Assembly: GCA_041398705.1 (NCBI GenBank)
Contig: JAWKUI010000006.1
Coordinates: 62,001-126,000 of the forward strand
Origin: NORP259 sp041398705
GTDB taxonomy: Bacteria; Planctomycetota; UBA1135; GCA-002686595
Reading direction: 5' to 3'
Length of the DNA: 64,000 bases
Every line of letters begins with the position of its first letter. Positions within the stretch are counted from its first letter, which is position 1. Positions 34,896 to 43,174 of this stretch are shown piece by piece. Position numbers and translations under genes: made by a program. Under the pieces are notes generated by a model. The model saw only the letters and a program-made list of their open reading frames with translations. It had not been told where the DNA came from and did no database searches.

Positions 34896-35542
34896 CAGCG
34901 CACCTCCTCGGCCTTGCGGCCCTGGATCTCGGCCATCGTGCGGCGCACCGCTTCCACGGCCATGTCGATTTCCGCGTCGTTGCCGGCGAGGCGCAACCGC
35001 CCCACCGCGCCATCGCTGCCGAGGCCCACGATGCGGATCGGCGAGGTCTTTTCGGCCACGTTGGCCGCCAGCAGGATGTGCACGGCGGGCGTGACCTCGA
35101 GGGTGTAGAGCGTGTCCTCGGACAAGAGCAGCATGCCCGCCCGCGTGCGGTTGATCAGCATCGCGTGGTGGCTGGTGACCTTGCGGATGACCTCATCGAT
35201 CAGCACGGTCGGGCGCATTTGATCGCTCTCGCTACAGCCGAGTTCGGCGAGGATCGCGCGCCGCGCCGCCACCACCTGGCCCTGGTCGGGACCGTGCACC
35301 TCGAGGGTGCCGTAGTGGCGTTCGGTCACCAGGGCGCCGGGGGTCACTTCGCAGGACTTGAGCGCCACATCCATCAGGCGGTTGACCACCAGCCCCGGCT
35401 GCACTTCGACCCAGCACGAACTCTCCCCGGCCACGGGGAAGAAGCCGTCGGAGTTGGCCGCGATCGTGGCGGCCACCTGCGGTTGCAGCTGGTCCAGGTG
35501 GACCACGCCGCGCAGGTCGATTCGGGTGCGTGTCGAGGACAT
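34895..35542 (-). CDS. Divergent BMC-domain shell protein of planctomycete type
   Basis: A 215-residue protein. The N-terminal half (DLRGVVHLDQLQPQVAATIA, CWVEVQPGLVVNRLMDVALK, ERHYGTLEVHGPDQGQVV) and C-terminal half (HILLAANVAEKTSPIRIVGL, GAVGRLRLAGNDAEIDMAVE) each look like a divergent BMC domain with altered strand order. From memory, proteins of this size and pattern are annotated as BMC-domain proteins in planctomycete fucose/rhamnose-type loci. A shell role, perhaps as a trimer, follows from that and from its place between the BMC-H and pentamer genes. The family call is moderate. Confidence 0.7.
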   Translation of the reverse strand: MSSTRTRIDLRGVVHLDQLQPQVAATIAANSDGFFPVAGESSCWVEVQPGLVVNRLMDVALKSCEVTPGALVTERHYGTLEVHGPDQGQVVAARRAILAELGCSESDQMRPTVLIDEVIRKVTSHHAMLINRTRAGMLLLSEDTLYTLEVTPAVHILLAANVAEKTSPIRIVGLGSDGAVGRLRLAGNDAEIDMAVEAVRRTMAEIQGRKAEEVR

Positions 35543-35583
35543 GGGCAGGGGCGTTCAGGCGGGCCCGGGGGCCGACGCGACGA

Positions 35584-35874
35584 TCACTCCTTGGCGCGCG
35601 GCAGGTAGTTTTCCAGATCGTCCGCCGGGCGGGCGATGACGTGGGCGCTGACCAGCTCGCCGACGCGGCGGGCGCCGGCCTGGCCGGCTTCGACGGCGGC
35701 TTTCACCGCGCCGACTTCGCCGCGCACCATGACGGTGACGAGGCCCGCGCCGCAGATCTCGCGTTGCACGAGGGTCACTTTGGCGGCTTTGACCATGGAA
35801 TCCGCGGCTTCCACCGCGCCCACCAAACCTTTGGTTTCGATCAGGCCCAGGGCCACTTCGGAATCGTTCTGCAT
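35584..35874 (-). CDS. BMC-H shell protein
   Basis: A 96-residue single-domain shell hexamer: VALGLIETKGLVGAVEAADS, MVKAAKVTLV, VTVMVRGEVGAVKAAVEAG and RRVGELVSAHVIARP are canonical. The region at the hexamer pore reads REICGAGLV, where canonical BMC-H have a G-S/G-G turn. It lies 28 bp downstream of the aldehyde dehydrogenase gene and 41 bp upstream of the divergent BMC gene. It is closely related to the first gene of the operon. Confidence 0.97.
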   Translation of the reverse strand: MQNDSEVALGLIETKGLVGAVEAADSMVKAAKVTLVQREICGAGLVTVMVRGEVGAVKAAVEAGQAGARRVGELVSAHVIARPADDLENYLPRAKE

Positions 35875-35902
35875 GGGATGTCTCGGCTAGAGGAGTTGTC
35901 TT

Positions 35903-37696
35903 TCAGGCGCGACAGGCGCCGGTGGAGGGTTCGCGGTGCGCGCAGCCCGAGCACGGCCCCATCGGGCAGCCCGAGCCAGCGTGTTCGAGGATGCCTTGGA
36001 TCTCGCCCGGGGTCAGGCGGAAGCCGCCGGCTTTCGCGGACGGGGCCGCCGCCACGGGGATCGTCGGGCGCACCGAGGGGGTGGCCGGAGCCGGAGCGCT
36101 GCCCGGTCGATCGACCTGCGCGGGGCGCGTGAAGGTCGGCGCGATCGGCTGCATCGCCGCGTGCGGCTGGGGCCGCGGAGCCGGTGCTACCGGCTGCACG
36201 ATCGCCAGGGGGCGGTGTTCCTCGGGCTGGCTGCCCGGGGCGAGGCGGCGCAGGCCCGGATCGCCGGGCAGGCCGCTGCCGCGCGGGGCGGCCTCGCCGG
36301 TCATGGCCGCAGCACGCTCGTGGAAACGCCGTTCGAGGGCCTTCCAATCGGCTTTCGGCACCGCTGCGCGTTTGATCGTGATCAAGTGGCGCGCGGTGAT
36401 GTTGTCCGAGGTGATGTTGCCGGCCAGCGGGCTGCAGCCCAGGCTGAAACTCGGCATCAGGTTGGTGCTGAAGCCCACGGCGCCCTGCGACGAGGGTCCG
36501 TTGACCACGATGCGCGAGGCCGGTTTCTGCAGGAAGAAGGCTTCGAGCACCTCATCGTTCTTGCAGTGGATCGAAAGCGTGTGGCCCAATCCGCCCTGCT
36601 TGAGCATGGCGATCGACTGTTCGCAGCCCTGCTGCCAGCCATCGACCTTGTGCACCGAAAGCAGCGGGCACAGGATCTCGATCGAGAGTTTGTGCTCCGG
36701 CCCCACGCCCGCCTGGGGCGCCAGCAGCACCGTGGTCGAACGCGCCACGTGGAAACCAGCCATCTCGGCCACCTTCCACGGGTCTTGCCCCACCACCTTG
36801 GGGTTCATGTGCCCGCCCTGGTTGCACAGGTTCTCGAGCAAACGCACCTCATCCGCGCTGCACAGGTGCGCGCCGCGTTCGGCGAGGGCGCTGAGCACCT
36901 TGTCGTACACCGGCGCGTCGATCACGAGACCTTGCTCGCTGCAGCACAGGGTGCCGTTGTCGAAACTCTGCGAGGTGACGATGTGCTCGGCCACTTCGCG
37001 CGGATTCGCGCTGCGGTCGATGTACGCGGGCACGTTGCCCGGACCGACGCCATAGGCGGGTTTGCCCGAGCTGTAGGCGGCGCGCACCAGTCCCGAACCG
37101 CCGGTGGCCAGAATCACGGCCACATCGCGGTGTTTCATCAGGGCGCCGGTGGATTCGAGGGTCGGCTGCTCGAGGCAGGTGACCAGGTCCGGCGGGCCGC
37201 CCGCGCGTTCGATCGCGCGGCGCAGCACCTCAGCGGCCTGCAGAATGCAGCGGCGCGCGCTGGGGTGCGGGCTGAGCACGATGCCATTGCGACCCTTGAC
37301 CGAGATAATCGCCTTGAAGAGGGCCGACGAAGTGGGGTTCGTGCTGGGGATGACCCCCGCCACGACGCCCACGGGCGCGGCCACCTCGGTGATGCCGGTG
37401 TGCGGGTCGGAGGAGAGCACCCCGACCGTGCGTTCGTGCTGAATCGAAGCCCAGGTGCCTTCGCTGCCGAAGAGGTTCTTGAGGATCTTGTAGTGCAGCC
37501 GGCCGAAACCGGTCTCCTGCACCGCCATGCGCGCCAGATCGTGGGCGGCTTTGGCGCCGGCATCGGCCATGGCCGCGCACAGACGGTCCACGTCGGCCTG
37601 CCCGTAACCCGCCACCGCTTTGACGGCGGCTTTGGTACGGGCGACCAGATCGCGCACCTCCTGCAGGGCACGCAGGTCAGCGTCCAGACCCTTCAC
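35903..37696 (-). CDS. CoA-acylating aldehyde dehydrogenase with Cys-rich C-terminal extension
   Basis: A 597-residue enzyme oxidising an aldehyde to acyl-CoA with NAD, the core enzyme of most microcompartments. The catalytic Cys is C251 in FDNGTLCCSEQG, and GVGPGNVPAYID precedes it; both resemble the AdhE/EutE branch. The catalytic domain ends near residue 465. A Pro/Ala-rich linker (about 480-555) leads to a short amphipathic helix (FRLTPGEIQGILEHAG, 559-574), typical of a cargo-targeting peptide. A cysteine cluster then follows (C577, C582, C585, C595 in CPMGPCSGC plus tail), which is unusual. The GTG start follows a GAGG. Substrate is unknown because no aldolase or dehydratase is in the window. 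Confidence 0.93.
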   Translation of the reverse strand: MKGLDADLRALQEVRDLVARTKAAVKAVAGYGQADVDRLCAAMADAGAKAAHDLARMAVQETGFGRLHYKILKNLFGSEGTWASIQHERTVGVLSSDPHTGITEVAAPVGVVAGVIPSTNPTSSALFKAIISVKGRNGIVLSPHPSARRCILQAAEVLRRAIERAGGPPDLVTCLEQPTLESTGALMKHRDVAVILATGGSGLVRAAYSSGKPAYGVGPGNVPAYIDRSANPREVAEHIVTSQSFDNGTLCCSEQGLVIDAPVYDKVLSALAERGAHLCSADEVRLLENLCNQGGHMNPKVVGQDPWKVAEMAGFHVARSTTVLLAPQAGVGPEHKLSIEILCPLLSVHKVDGWQQGCEQSIAMLKQGGLGHTLSIHCKNDEVLEAFFLQKPASRIVVNGPSSQGAVGFSTNLMPSFSLGCSPLAGNITSDNITARHLITIKRAAVPKADWKALERRFHERAAAMTGEAAPRGSGLPGDPGLRRLAPGSQPEEHRPLAIVQPVAPAPRPQPHAAMQPIAPTFTRPAQVDRPGSAPAPATPSVRPTIPVAAAPSAKAGGFRLTPGEIQGILEHAGSGCPMGPCSGCAHREPSTGACRA

Positions 37697-37710
37697 GGAA
37701 CCTCAGTGGG

Positions 37711-38007
37711 TCAGGACTTGGGGGCCACCGGATGCATGTCCGGCAGGATTTGCGACAGTTGCGCGTGGGGACGCGGGATGACGTGCACGCTGACCAGCTC
37801 GCCGACGCGGCGGGCGGCGGCGGCACCGGCGTCGGTAGCGGCTTTGACCGCGCCGACTTCACCGCGCACGAAGAAGGTGACGAAGCCACCGGTGACCTTT
37901 TCTTTGCTGAACAGTTCCACCTTGGCGGCCTTCACCATGGCATCGGCAGCTTCGATCGCGCCGACCAGACCTTTGGTCTCCACCATTCCCAGGGCGAGGG
38001 GTTTCAT
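37711..38007 (-). CDS. BMC-H shell protein, first gene of the operon
   Basis: A 98-residue shell hexamer: LALGMVETKGLVGAIEAADA, MVKAAKVELF, VTFFVRGEVGAVKAATDAG and RRVGELVSVHVIPRPH. The start at 38007 has AGGAG about 10 bases upstream; a longer upstream frame is ignored. As the promoter-proximal gene it is probably the major facet protein. It is paralogous to the second BMC-H gene 2 kb downstream, differing mostly in the pore-side segment (KEKVTGGF) and the C-terminal tail. Confidence 0.96.
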   Translation of the reverse strand: MKPLALGMVETKGLVGAIEAADAMVKAAKVELFSKEKVTGGFVTFFVRGEVGAVKAATDAGAAAARRVGELVSVHVIPRPHAQLSQILPDMHPVAPKS

Positions 38008-38195
38008 GCGTTGCGTGCTCCTTGCACCGTGACTCGAAGATGGGGACCCAAACGTCCCCTCGGAGCGGGAGTGTACCCGGGCGGCACCCCGGGTCGCCAT
38101 CCCGGCCGCGGCGAAAACCCGGCCTTCGGGGGTGGCCATAGGGCCCCTGGCGCAGGGGCTTGGGACATGGGGCCGGGCTGCCGTAGCATGGGGTC
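38008..38195 (-). promoter_or_regulatory. Leader of the BMC operon with two hairpins
   Basis: The 188-bp spacer between the divergent BMC operon and SGNH gene holds two perfect inverted repeats on the BMC side: GGGGAC/GTCCCC at 38042-38059 and ACCCGGG/CCCGGGT at 38075-38094. They could be operators or a leader structure controlling shell expression. No sigma-70 boxes were confidently seen. Confidence 0.35.
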
Positions 38196-38978
38196 ATGCG
38201 CGGTTTTCACTGGACCTGGTTGCTTGGCCTGGCCGCCCTGGGCCTTGGCGCACTGGGGCTTGCCTGGATCGACGTTCTGCCCGGGGGTTGGACCCTGCGC
38301 GGCTGGGTCATCCCCCATGCGCAGCGCGAGGAACGGTTGCGGCTGCAGCACAGGGAGCAACGCCTGGCCGAGTTCCAGGCGCAACCACCGGTTCCCAGAG
38401 GCGCCGTGCTGTTCGCGGGGGCTTCGCACATCGAGTACTTCCCCCTGGACGCGGCGTTCGGACCGGGCTTGACCTGCAACCGCGGCATCGGCGGCGAGGT
38501 CTGTGCCGAGCTGCTTGAGCGACTGCCGGGCACCCTCCAGGAACTGCGTCCCGGCGCGATCGTGTTGAGCCTCGCCGCCAACGACTTCCTCCAACGGGAT
38601 GCCGATGCGGCGAACATCCGTTCGCAAGTGGAAAAGGTCTTCGACCGGATCGCTGCACAGGCTCCCGGCGTCCCGGCGGTGGTGATCGGCATCCTGCCCG
38701 CGTCCGAGTCGACCCCGGAGCGGATCGCGGAGCTCGCGCGCATCAACGCCGGTATCGCTTCGCTGTGCCAGGAACGGGGCGTGCAGTTCCTGGGCACCGA
38801 CGGTGCACCGTTCACCACCGAGGGCGGTCGACTCGCGCCGGAAGTCGCGGCGGACCGCTACCACTTGAACGAGGCTGGGTACCGCGCCCTCACCCGGCGC
38901 TGGATGCAGCGTTTCCCCGAGTGGCAGGAACGACTGAAGGTGCAGCCCGGATGGGCCGCACCTTCGGAATCACTCTAG
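38196..38978 (+). CDS. SGNH/GDSL-type hydrolase, membrane anchored
   Basis: A 260-residue protein with an N-terminal membrane segment (WLLGLAALGLGALGLAW) and an SGNH hydrolase domain. The nucleophile is S77 in LFAGASHIEYF; NRGIGGE supplies the block II Gly, LAAND the block III Asn, and D220/H223 in DRYHLNEAGY the catalytic pair. These enzymes are esterases or lipases with many substrates, including acetylated sugars. It is divergent from the BMC operon, so any link is only by position. The gene ends in a duplicated 15-bp unit containing the stop codon. Confidence 0.88.
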   Translation: MRGFHWTWLLGLAALGLGALGLAWIDVLPGGWTLRGWVIPHAQREERLRLQHREQRLAEFQAQPPVPRGAVLFAGASHIEYFPLDAAFGPGLTCNRGIGGEVCAELLERLPGTLQELRPGAIVLSLAANDFLQRDADAANIRSQVEKVFDRIAAQAPGVPAVVIGILPASESTPERIAELARINAGIASLCQERGVQFLGTDGAPFTTEGGRLAPEVAADRYHLNEAGYRALTRRWMQRFPEWQERLKVQPGWAAPSESL

Positions 38979-38994
38979 GCGGAATCACTCTAGG
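38965..38994 (+). repeat. Tandem 15-bp repeat spanning the SGNH gene stop
   Basis: CGGAATCACTCTAGG occurs twice without a mismatch (38965-38979 and 38980-38994). The first copy contains the stop codon TAG; because 15 is a multiple of three, the second copy supplies a second in-frame TAG five codons later. Confidence 0.9.
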
Positions 38995-39029
38995 CGAATT
39001 CGCGCCAGGCCGGAATGGCCCGCAGAACT

Positions 39030-40631
39030 CTATAGGGTCGGCACATAAGCCAACCACCGCCGCTCGAACTCATCGAGGTCGATCTTGCCCCAGGACGCGT
39101 CCATGGCCTTTTTCCAGACGCGGTTGCGGGCTTCCATATCCAGGTCCTCGCGGGTCAGGGTCTGCACGGCGCTGACCTCTTCCCCGTCCTTGCCCTTGCT
39201 GCGTTCCTTCTTGATGCGTTCGTACTCATCGGCATACCCCTTGAGCAACGCATTCATGTAGTTCGGGATGATGTCGGCGTACTCGTCCTTCCAATACTCG
39301 CTCGGCACCTTGCCCAGGGCCCCCTGGCGCAACATGTAGATGATCGACCAGGACTGCGAATAGCTCTCCACCCCACGGTATTGCCACTCGCCGTGGGTGA
39401 AGTTCAAGTGATCGGCCAGGGCCACCGTGCGTCCATCCTCGATCAAACTTTTGATGATCGGCAGGCGGTTGTAGCCCCCCGGCGCCTCGGTGCCCACGTA
39501 GGCCTTGCCCTGGAACCAGTTGGCGACTGCGTAGTAGTCCCCGTGGCCCTCGTCGAACCAGCGGTGCGCCTCCGACTGCTTGAACAGGAAGTGGCAGTAT
39601 TGGTGGAACGCTTCGTGGGACATGACCGCGTTGGTCGCCGCGTCCTCTTCCTTGTCCTTCTCGCCGCAGTAGAGCACCAACTCTTCGGACTTGGGGTTGA
39701 ACCAGCCCCCCACCCCGCGCGGGGTATCCCCGTACCGGTGGAACTCCTCTTCGGTGCCGCAGACCCGCACCACGGAGATCGCGGTCATCTTCATGCCGAA
39801 CGTATCGGGCGGGAAGTCCTGTTCGAAAAGCTTGCGCGACGCTTCGAGGCGGGTGATTACGTTCTTGATGAACGCACCGCGCTTGCTCGAGGTCTTGATG
39901 ATGAACTGTTCACCCGGGGTGCCGAGCACACGCCAGTCGGTGAACTGCTTGTCGGCTTCCTTGTGGTACTTGAGCAGCTCGTCGTAGGTCATGGACTCCA
40001 GATCGACCGCCCCCATGCGCTCCTCGCGCTCGAAGCTACGGCCGGACTTGGTGAAGACCGACGCCCACTTCTTGCCCGCCTTCGAGTTCTCCACCCCGCG
40101 CGTCATGATGTACGCGATGTGGATGTCCTCCGAGGGGGTCAGGAACGAGTAGGTCTCGATGTAGTTGCCCCCACTGCGCCACAAGCGGAACGTGCCCACG
40201 TTGCCGCCGACCTTGATCTCCTTCTCCTCGCGCACGTCCTTGTTCTTGAAGTCCCCCTTGAGGTACTTGCCCAAGGCCTCGCCGATCTCGGGGCGCTTGT
40301 GTTCCTTCTTCCACTCGCGCTTGTCCTCGTCGAAGACCTCCCACACCGTCTGGTCGGTGAAGCAGTAGACGTAGACGAACACACCTTCGCCTTCCTCGTC
40401 GTCCATGCGGCACATCAGCCCCTTCTCCAGCCAGTCCTCTTTCGAGGGCACGATCATCATCTTGCTGGGCGGCCGGAAGGAGAAACCATTGACCTGATCG
40501 CGGTAGACGGTCTTCGAAAGGCCCTGGGCCTGGAGCGGAGCGGCAGAAGCCAGCAGGCCGAGGAAAGCCAGGGCGAGGAGAGCGAAGGCACGGATCAGGC
40601 GCACCGGTCGCAAGGCGGGAACTTGCAGCAT
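39030..40631 (-). CDS. Secreted zinc metallopeptidase-like protein (gluzincin type)
   Basis: A 533-residue exported protein (signal ending SAAPLQAQG). The N-terminal 180 residues form an uncharacterised domain (NGFSFRPPSKMMIVP, GGNVGTFRLWRSGGNYIETY). The C-terminal half has a zincin motif HEAFH in VMSHEAFHQYCHF and, 20 residues on, the likely third ligand in HRWFDEGHGDYY, the HExxH plus E arrangement of gluzincins and of DUF1570-like secreted planctomycete proteins. Whether it is an active protease is not shown. It follows the amidohydrolase gene by 87 bp in the opposite sense of transcription order, that is upstream of the SGNH gene's end. Confidence 0.8.
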   Translation of the reverse strand: MLQVPALRPVRLIRAFALLALAFLGLLASAAPLQAQGLSKTVYRDQVNGFSFRPPSKMMIVPSKEDWLEKGLMCRMDDEEGEGVFVYVYCFTDQTVWEVFDEDKREWKKEHKRPEIGEALGKYLKGDFKNKDVREEKEIKVGGNVGTFRLWRSGGNYIETYSFLTPSEDIHIAYIMTRGVENSKAGKKWASVFTKSGRSFEREERMGAVDLESMTYDELLKYHKEADKQFTDWRVLGTPGEQFIIKTSSKRGAFIKNVITRLEASRKLFEQDFPPDTFGMKMTAISVVRVCGTEEEFHRYGDTPRGVGGWFNPKSEELVLYCGEKDKEEDAATNAVMSHEAFHQYCHFLFKQSEAHRWFDEGHGDYYAVANWFQGKAYVGTEAPGGYNRLPIIKSLIEDGRTVALADHLNFTHGEWQYRGVESYSQSWSIIYMLRQGALGKVPSEYWKDEYADIIPNYMNALLKGYADEYERIKKERSKGKDGEEVSAVQTLTREDLDMEARNRVWKKAMDASWGKIDLDEFERRWLAYVPTL

Positions 40632-40718
40632 GTTCGGGATCGGAACTCGGATGGAAAATGGGAAGGGCGCAAATGCCAGCCCCCATCTTCGCCCCCCCGC
40701 GCCGATCGTGCAACCCCG

Positions 40719-41981
40719 TCAAAAGAGACCGGGTCTCGCCAGGAAGACCCCATCGCCGAAGCGCTGCCCGGTTTCGGGGTGATGCACCGCCCGCTTCAGC
40801 GCCAGGTCGAACAGCAAGGGGTTCGATGTGTAGATTTCCCGCAAAGGAGCCAGGTCGTCCCGGTCCAAGAACCCCGCCCGTTCCAAGGCCCCGAGGTTGT
40901 ACAGCACGTCGATGGCGGGCAGGGGCCAATCCGATCCCTGCAGCAGACGCCCGTGCAGATCCGCCCGGGCCAGGAAGTCCGCGAGGCCCTGCCGGAAGTG
41001 GTTCCACTGGGTCAACGTCGAGATGTCGGCAAAGAGCTGTTGGCCGTACCGCGGCTCGTCCATCAATCGCAGCAACAGCCGATGGTTCGGCACCGGGGCC
41101 GCACCGGGGTGATCGAGATCCTCCCCCATTCCCGAACTCGCGCAGTGCGCCACCACAATGCGCACGCCCGCATCGAGCGCGCGCCGCAGCCGCAGCGGAT
41201 TGCCGAGCCCATGCGCGTGGGGAATCGGCACCGCGTGTTCGTCGCCGCAGTGCACGAGCAACGCCAGGTCGAGACGCACGAGGGCCGCGTAGTAGTCATC
41301 GAAACGCGCGTCCGCCGGGTCGATACCCTGGGCCGCCGGCAGCCATTTGATCAACCGCGCGCCATGGGCCTGGGCCTGCTCGAGCCGCGCGATGGCCTCG
41401 GGATCGTCCGGATGGATCGAAGGCGCGGGCACGAGGCCTTCGCCGCCGCTTGCCACCTGCGCATACAGGAACCCATCGGACACCCGGAACAGGGTCGCCT
41501 CCCGATCGGGCCAGGTGCCCGGCCCTCCGGAATAGTCGAAGCCGAGCACGTGCATGCGCACGTCCACCGGCAGGGCCCGGCGCAAGGCGAACAGATGCGC
41601 CCCGAACGCCCCATCAGGATCGCCTGGCCCCACGCGACCCGCCGACAGGTAACACTGGTAGCGTACCCAGGCCCCCGGATGCAGGCGCGACTCCATGTGC
41701 CCGTGCACTTCGCAATCGCTGCCGATCCCGCGCCCCGCGAGGTGCGCGTGCACGTCGATCAAGGTCTTTCCGCGCAGCCCAGCGAGTCGCGCGTCGAGCC
41801 AAGCCTGGGTCGGCGCGCTGAGCGGCTCACCAACGAGGCTGCTGCACGGCGAGGATCCTGCAATCCGGTTCACCCACAGCGGCAAGGCAAGGTACGCCAT
41901 GAGCACCAGGCCGAACAGCCCGGCCACTCCCCAAACCGCGGCCTTGCGCAGGCGCCGCCAACCCGATCGCTGCCCGGACAT
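40719..41981 (-). CDS. Amidohydrolase-type metal-dependent hydrolase, membrane anchored
   Basis: A 420-residue protein with an N-terminal membrane segment (AAVWGVAGLFGLVLMAYLAL) and a TIM-barrel amidohydrolase domain. Metal ligands are visible in order: LIDVHAHLAG (HxH), LIKWLPA (Lys), LLVHCGDEH, VVAHCASSG and LQGSDWPLP (Asp). The start overlaps the rodA stop (ATGA), so it is co-translated with the elongasome genes; a longer upstream frame is rodA read out of frame. Such coupling suggests a wall-related substrate, but this is inference. Confidence 0.87.
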   Translation of the reverse strand: MSGQRSGWRRLRKAAVWGVAGLFGLVLMAYLALPLWVNRIAGSSPCSSLVGEPLSAPTQAWLDARLAGLRGKTLIDVHAHLAGRGIGSDCEVHGHMESRLHPGAWVRYQCYLSAGRVGPGDPDGAFGAHLFALRRALPVDVRMHVLGFDYSGGPGTWPDREATLFRVSDGFLYAQVASGGEGLVPAPSIHPDDPEAIARLEQAQAHGARLIKWLPAAQGIDPADARFDDYYAALVRLDLALLVHCGDEHAVPIPHAHGLGNPLRLRRALDAGVRIVVAHCASSGMGEDLDHPGAAPVPNHRLLLRLMDEPRYGQQLFADISTLTQWNHFRQGLADFLARADLHGRLLQGSDWPLPAIDVLYNLGALERAGFLDRDDLAPLREIYTSNPLLFDLALKRAVHHPETGQRFGDGVFLARPGLF

Positions 41982-43174
41982 CAGAAGTCGCGGAAGGAAT
42001 CCTGGTCCAAGCTGCGCTCGTGCCAGGCCCCGAGCCCCAACGCCAGGCCCAGGGCCAAGAACGTGGTCAGCAGCGACGAGCCCCCCGCCGAGATTAGCGG
42101 CAGGGTGAGTCCGGTCATCGGCAACAACCCGACGTTGACCGCCACGTGGATGAAGACGTGGGCGGCGAAGTAGATCGCGATGCCCCCCACCGTCAGCCGC
42201 GCAAACCGGTCGCGCAGGCGCGCGGCGCTCGCCATAAGGAACAGCACCAGCGCGGTGTAGAGCACCAGCAGCAGGCTCGCCCCCCAGAATCCGGACTCCT
42301 CGGCGATCACCGCGAAAACCGAATCGCTGTCGCGCTCGGGCAAGTGCCCCACGCGGTTCGCCACCCCGTGCCCCAGCCCCTGCCCCCACAAGTCCCCGTT
42401 CCCGATCGACGTACGCGCCAGGTACTGGTGGTACCCCGAACCATTGCGCATCTCGATCAGGTTGTCGGCTTCAAACGTCGCCGCCCAGGTCTGCACGCGT
42501 TTCCACTGGTAGTCCTGCACCAGCCCCATCTGCCGCGCCGTACCCCCGAACAGCACCCCGGCGAGCACCATCCCGGTGATCACCTTGCCGCTGCCCCCGG
42601 CCAGGTACAAAAGCCCGAGCGTGATTGGCACCAAGGTCATCGCCGTACCCAGATCCGGCTGACCCGCCACCAACAGCATCGGCAGACCCGCCGCCGCCAA
42701 GGGCGCGAGCCAGTCCCGCGGCCGTTCGAGCCGGTTGCCGCTGAGCAGCTTGGCGAGCATGAGGATCAACCCCAGCTTGGCGAGCTCCGACGGCTGCAGA
42801 TCGAACTTCGGCAACTGGATCCAACGCCGCGCATGGTTGCGCTCGTTGCCCACGAGCATCACCAGCACCAGCAGCGCGATGCTGCCCGAATAGAGCAGCG
42901 CCGCATGCCGTTTGATCCACGAAGGCCGCAGCAGCATGCCGATGACCACCAGCGGCAAGGTGAACAGCACCTTCTCGCGGTGCCCCGCGAAGTGCACACC
43001 GCCCGCCCCGCGCAGCTCCTCCATCTCCGCCCCGTCCATGGCGGACAGGAACAACATGCCGATGCCGAGCAACAGCATGGACAAGACGAGGATGTGCCAG
43101 TCCACCGCGAACCAGCGCATATGCGAGGTCGACATCAGCGATCCCCGCCCCAGTTTGCTGCGATAGAAACTCAC
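41981..43174 (-). CDS. rodA: Rod-shape peptidoglycan glycosyltransferase RodA
   Basis: A 397-residue SEDS-family membrane polymerase that builds glycan strands of the lateral wall with its partner PBP2. Diagnostic stretches are GNERNHARRWIQLPKFDLQPSE-type (WI..Q.SE), AGQPDLGTAMTLVPI and, near the end, ISAGGSSLLTTFLALGLAL. About ten membrane segments. The start is a GTG overlapping the mrdA stop (GTGA), and its own stop overlaps the amidohydrolase gene. The position directly after the transpeptidase gene is the conserved mrdA-mrdB order. Confidence 0.95.
   Translation of the reverse strand: MSFYRSKLGRGSLMSTSHMRWFAVDWHILVLSMLLLGIGMLFLSAMDGAEMEELRGAGGVHFAGHREKVLFTLPLVVIGMLLRPSWIKRHAALLYSGSIALLVLVMLVGNERNHARRWIQLPKFDLQPSELAKLGLILMLAKLLSGNRLERPRDWLAPLAAAGLPMLLVAGQPDLGTAMTLVPITLGLLYLAGGSGKVITGMVLAGVLFGGTARQMGLVQDYQWKRVQTWAATFEADNLIEMRNGSGYHQYLARTSIGNGDLWGQGLGHGVANRVGHLPERDSDSVFAVIAEESGFWGASLLLVLYTALVLFLMASAARLRDRFARLTVGGIAIYFAAHVFIHVAVNVGLLPMTGLTLPLISAGGSSLLTTFLALGLALGLGAWHERSLDQDSFRDF

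Noticed and set aside
35936..38032. 698-codon open frame on the plus strand through the BMC operon
   Set aside because: Antisense to the aldehyde dehydrogenase and BMC-H genes; no homologous character.
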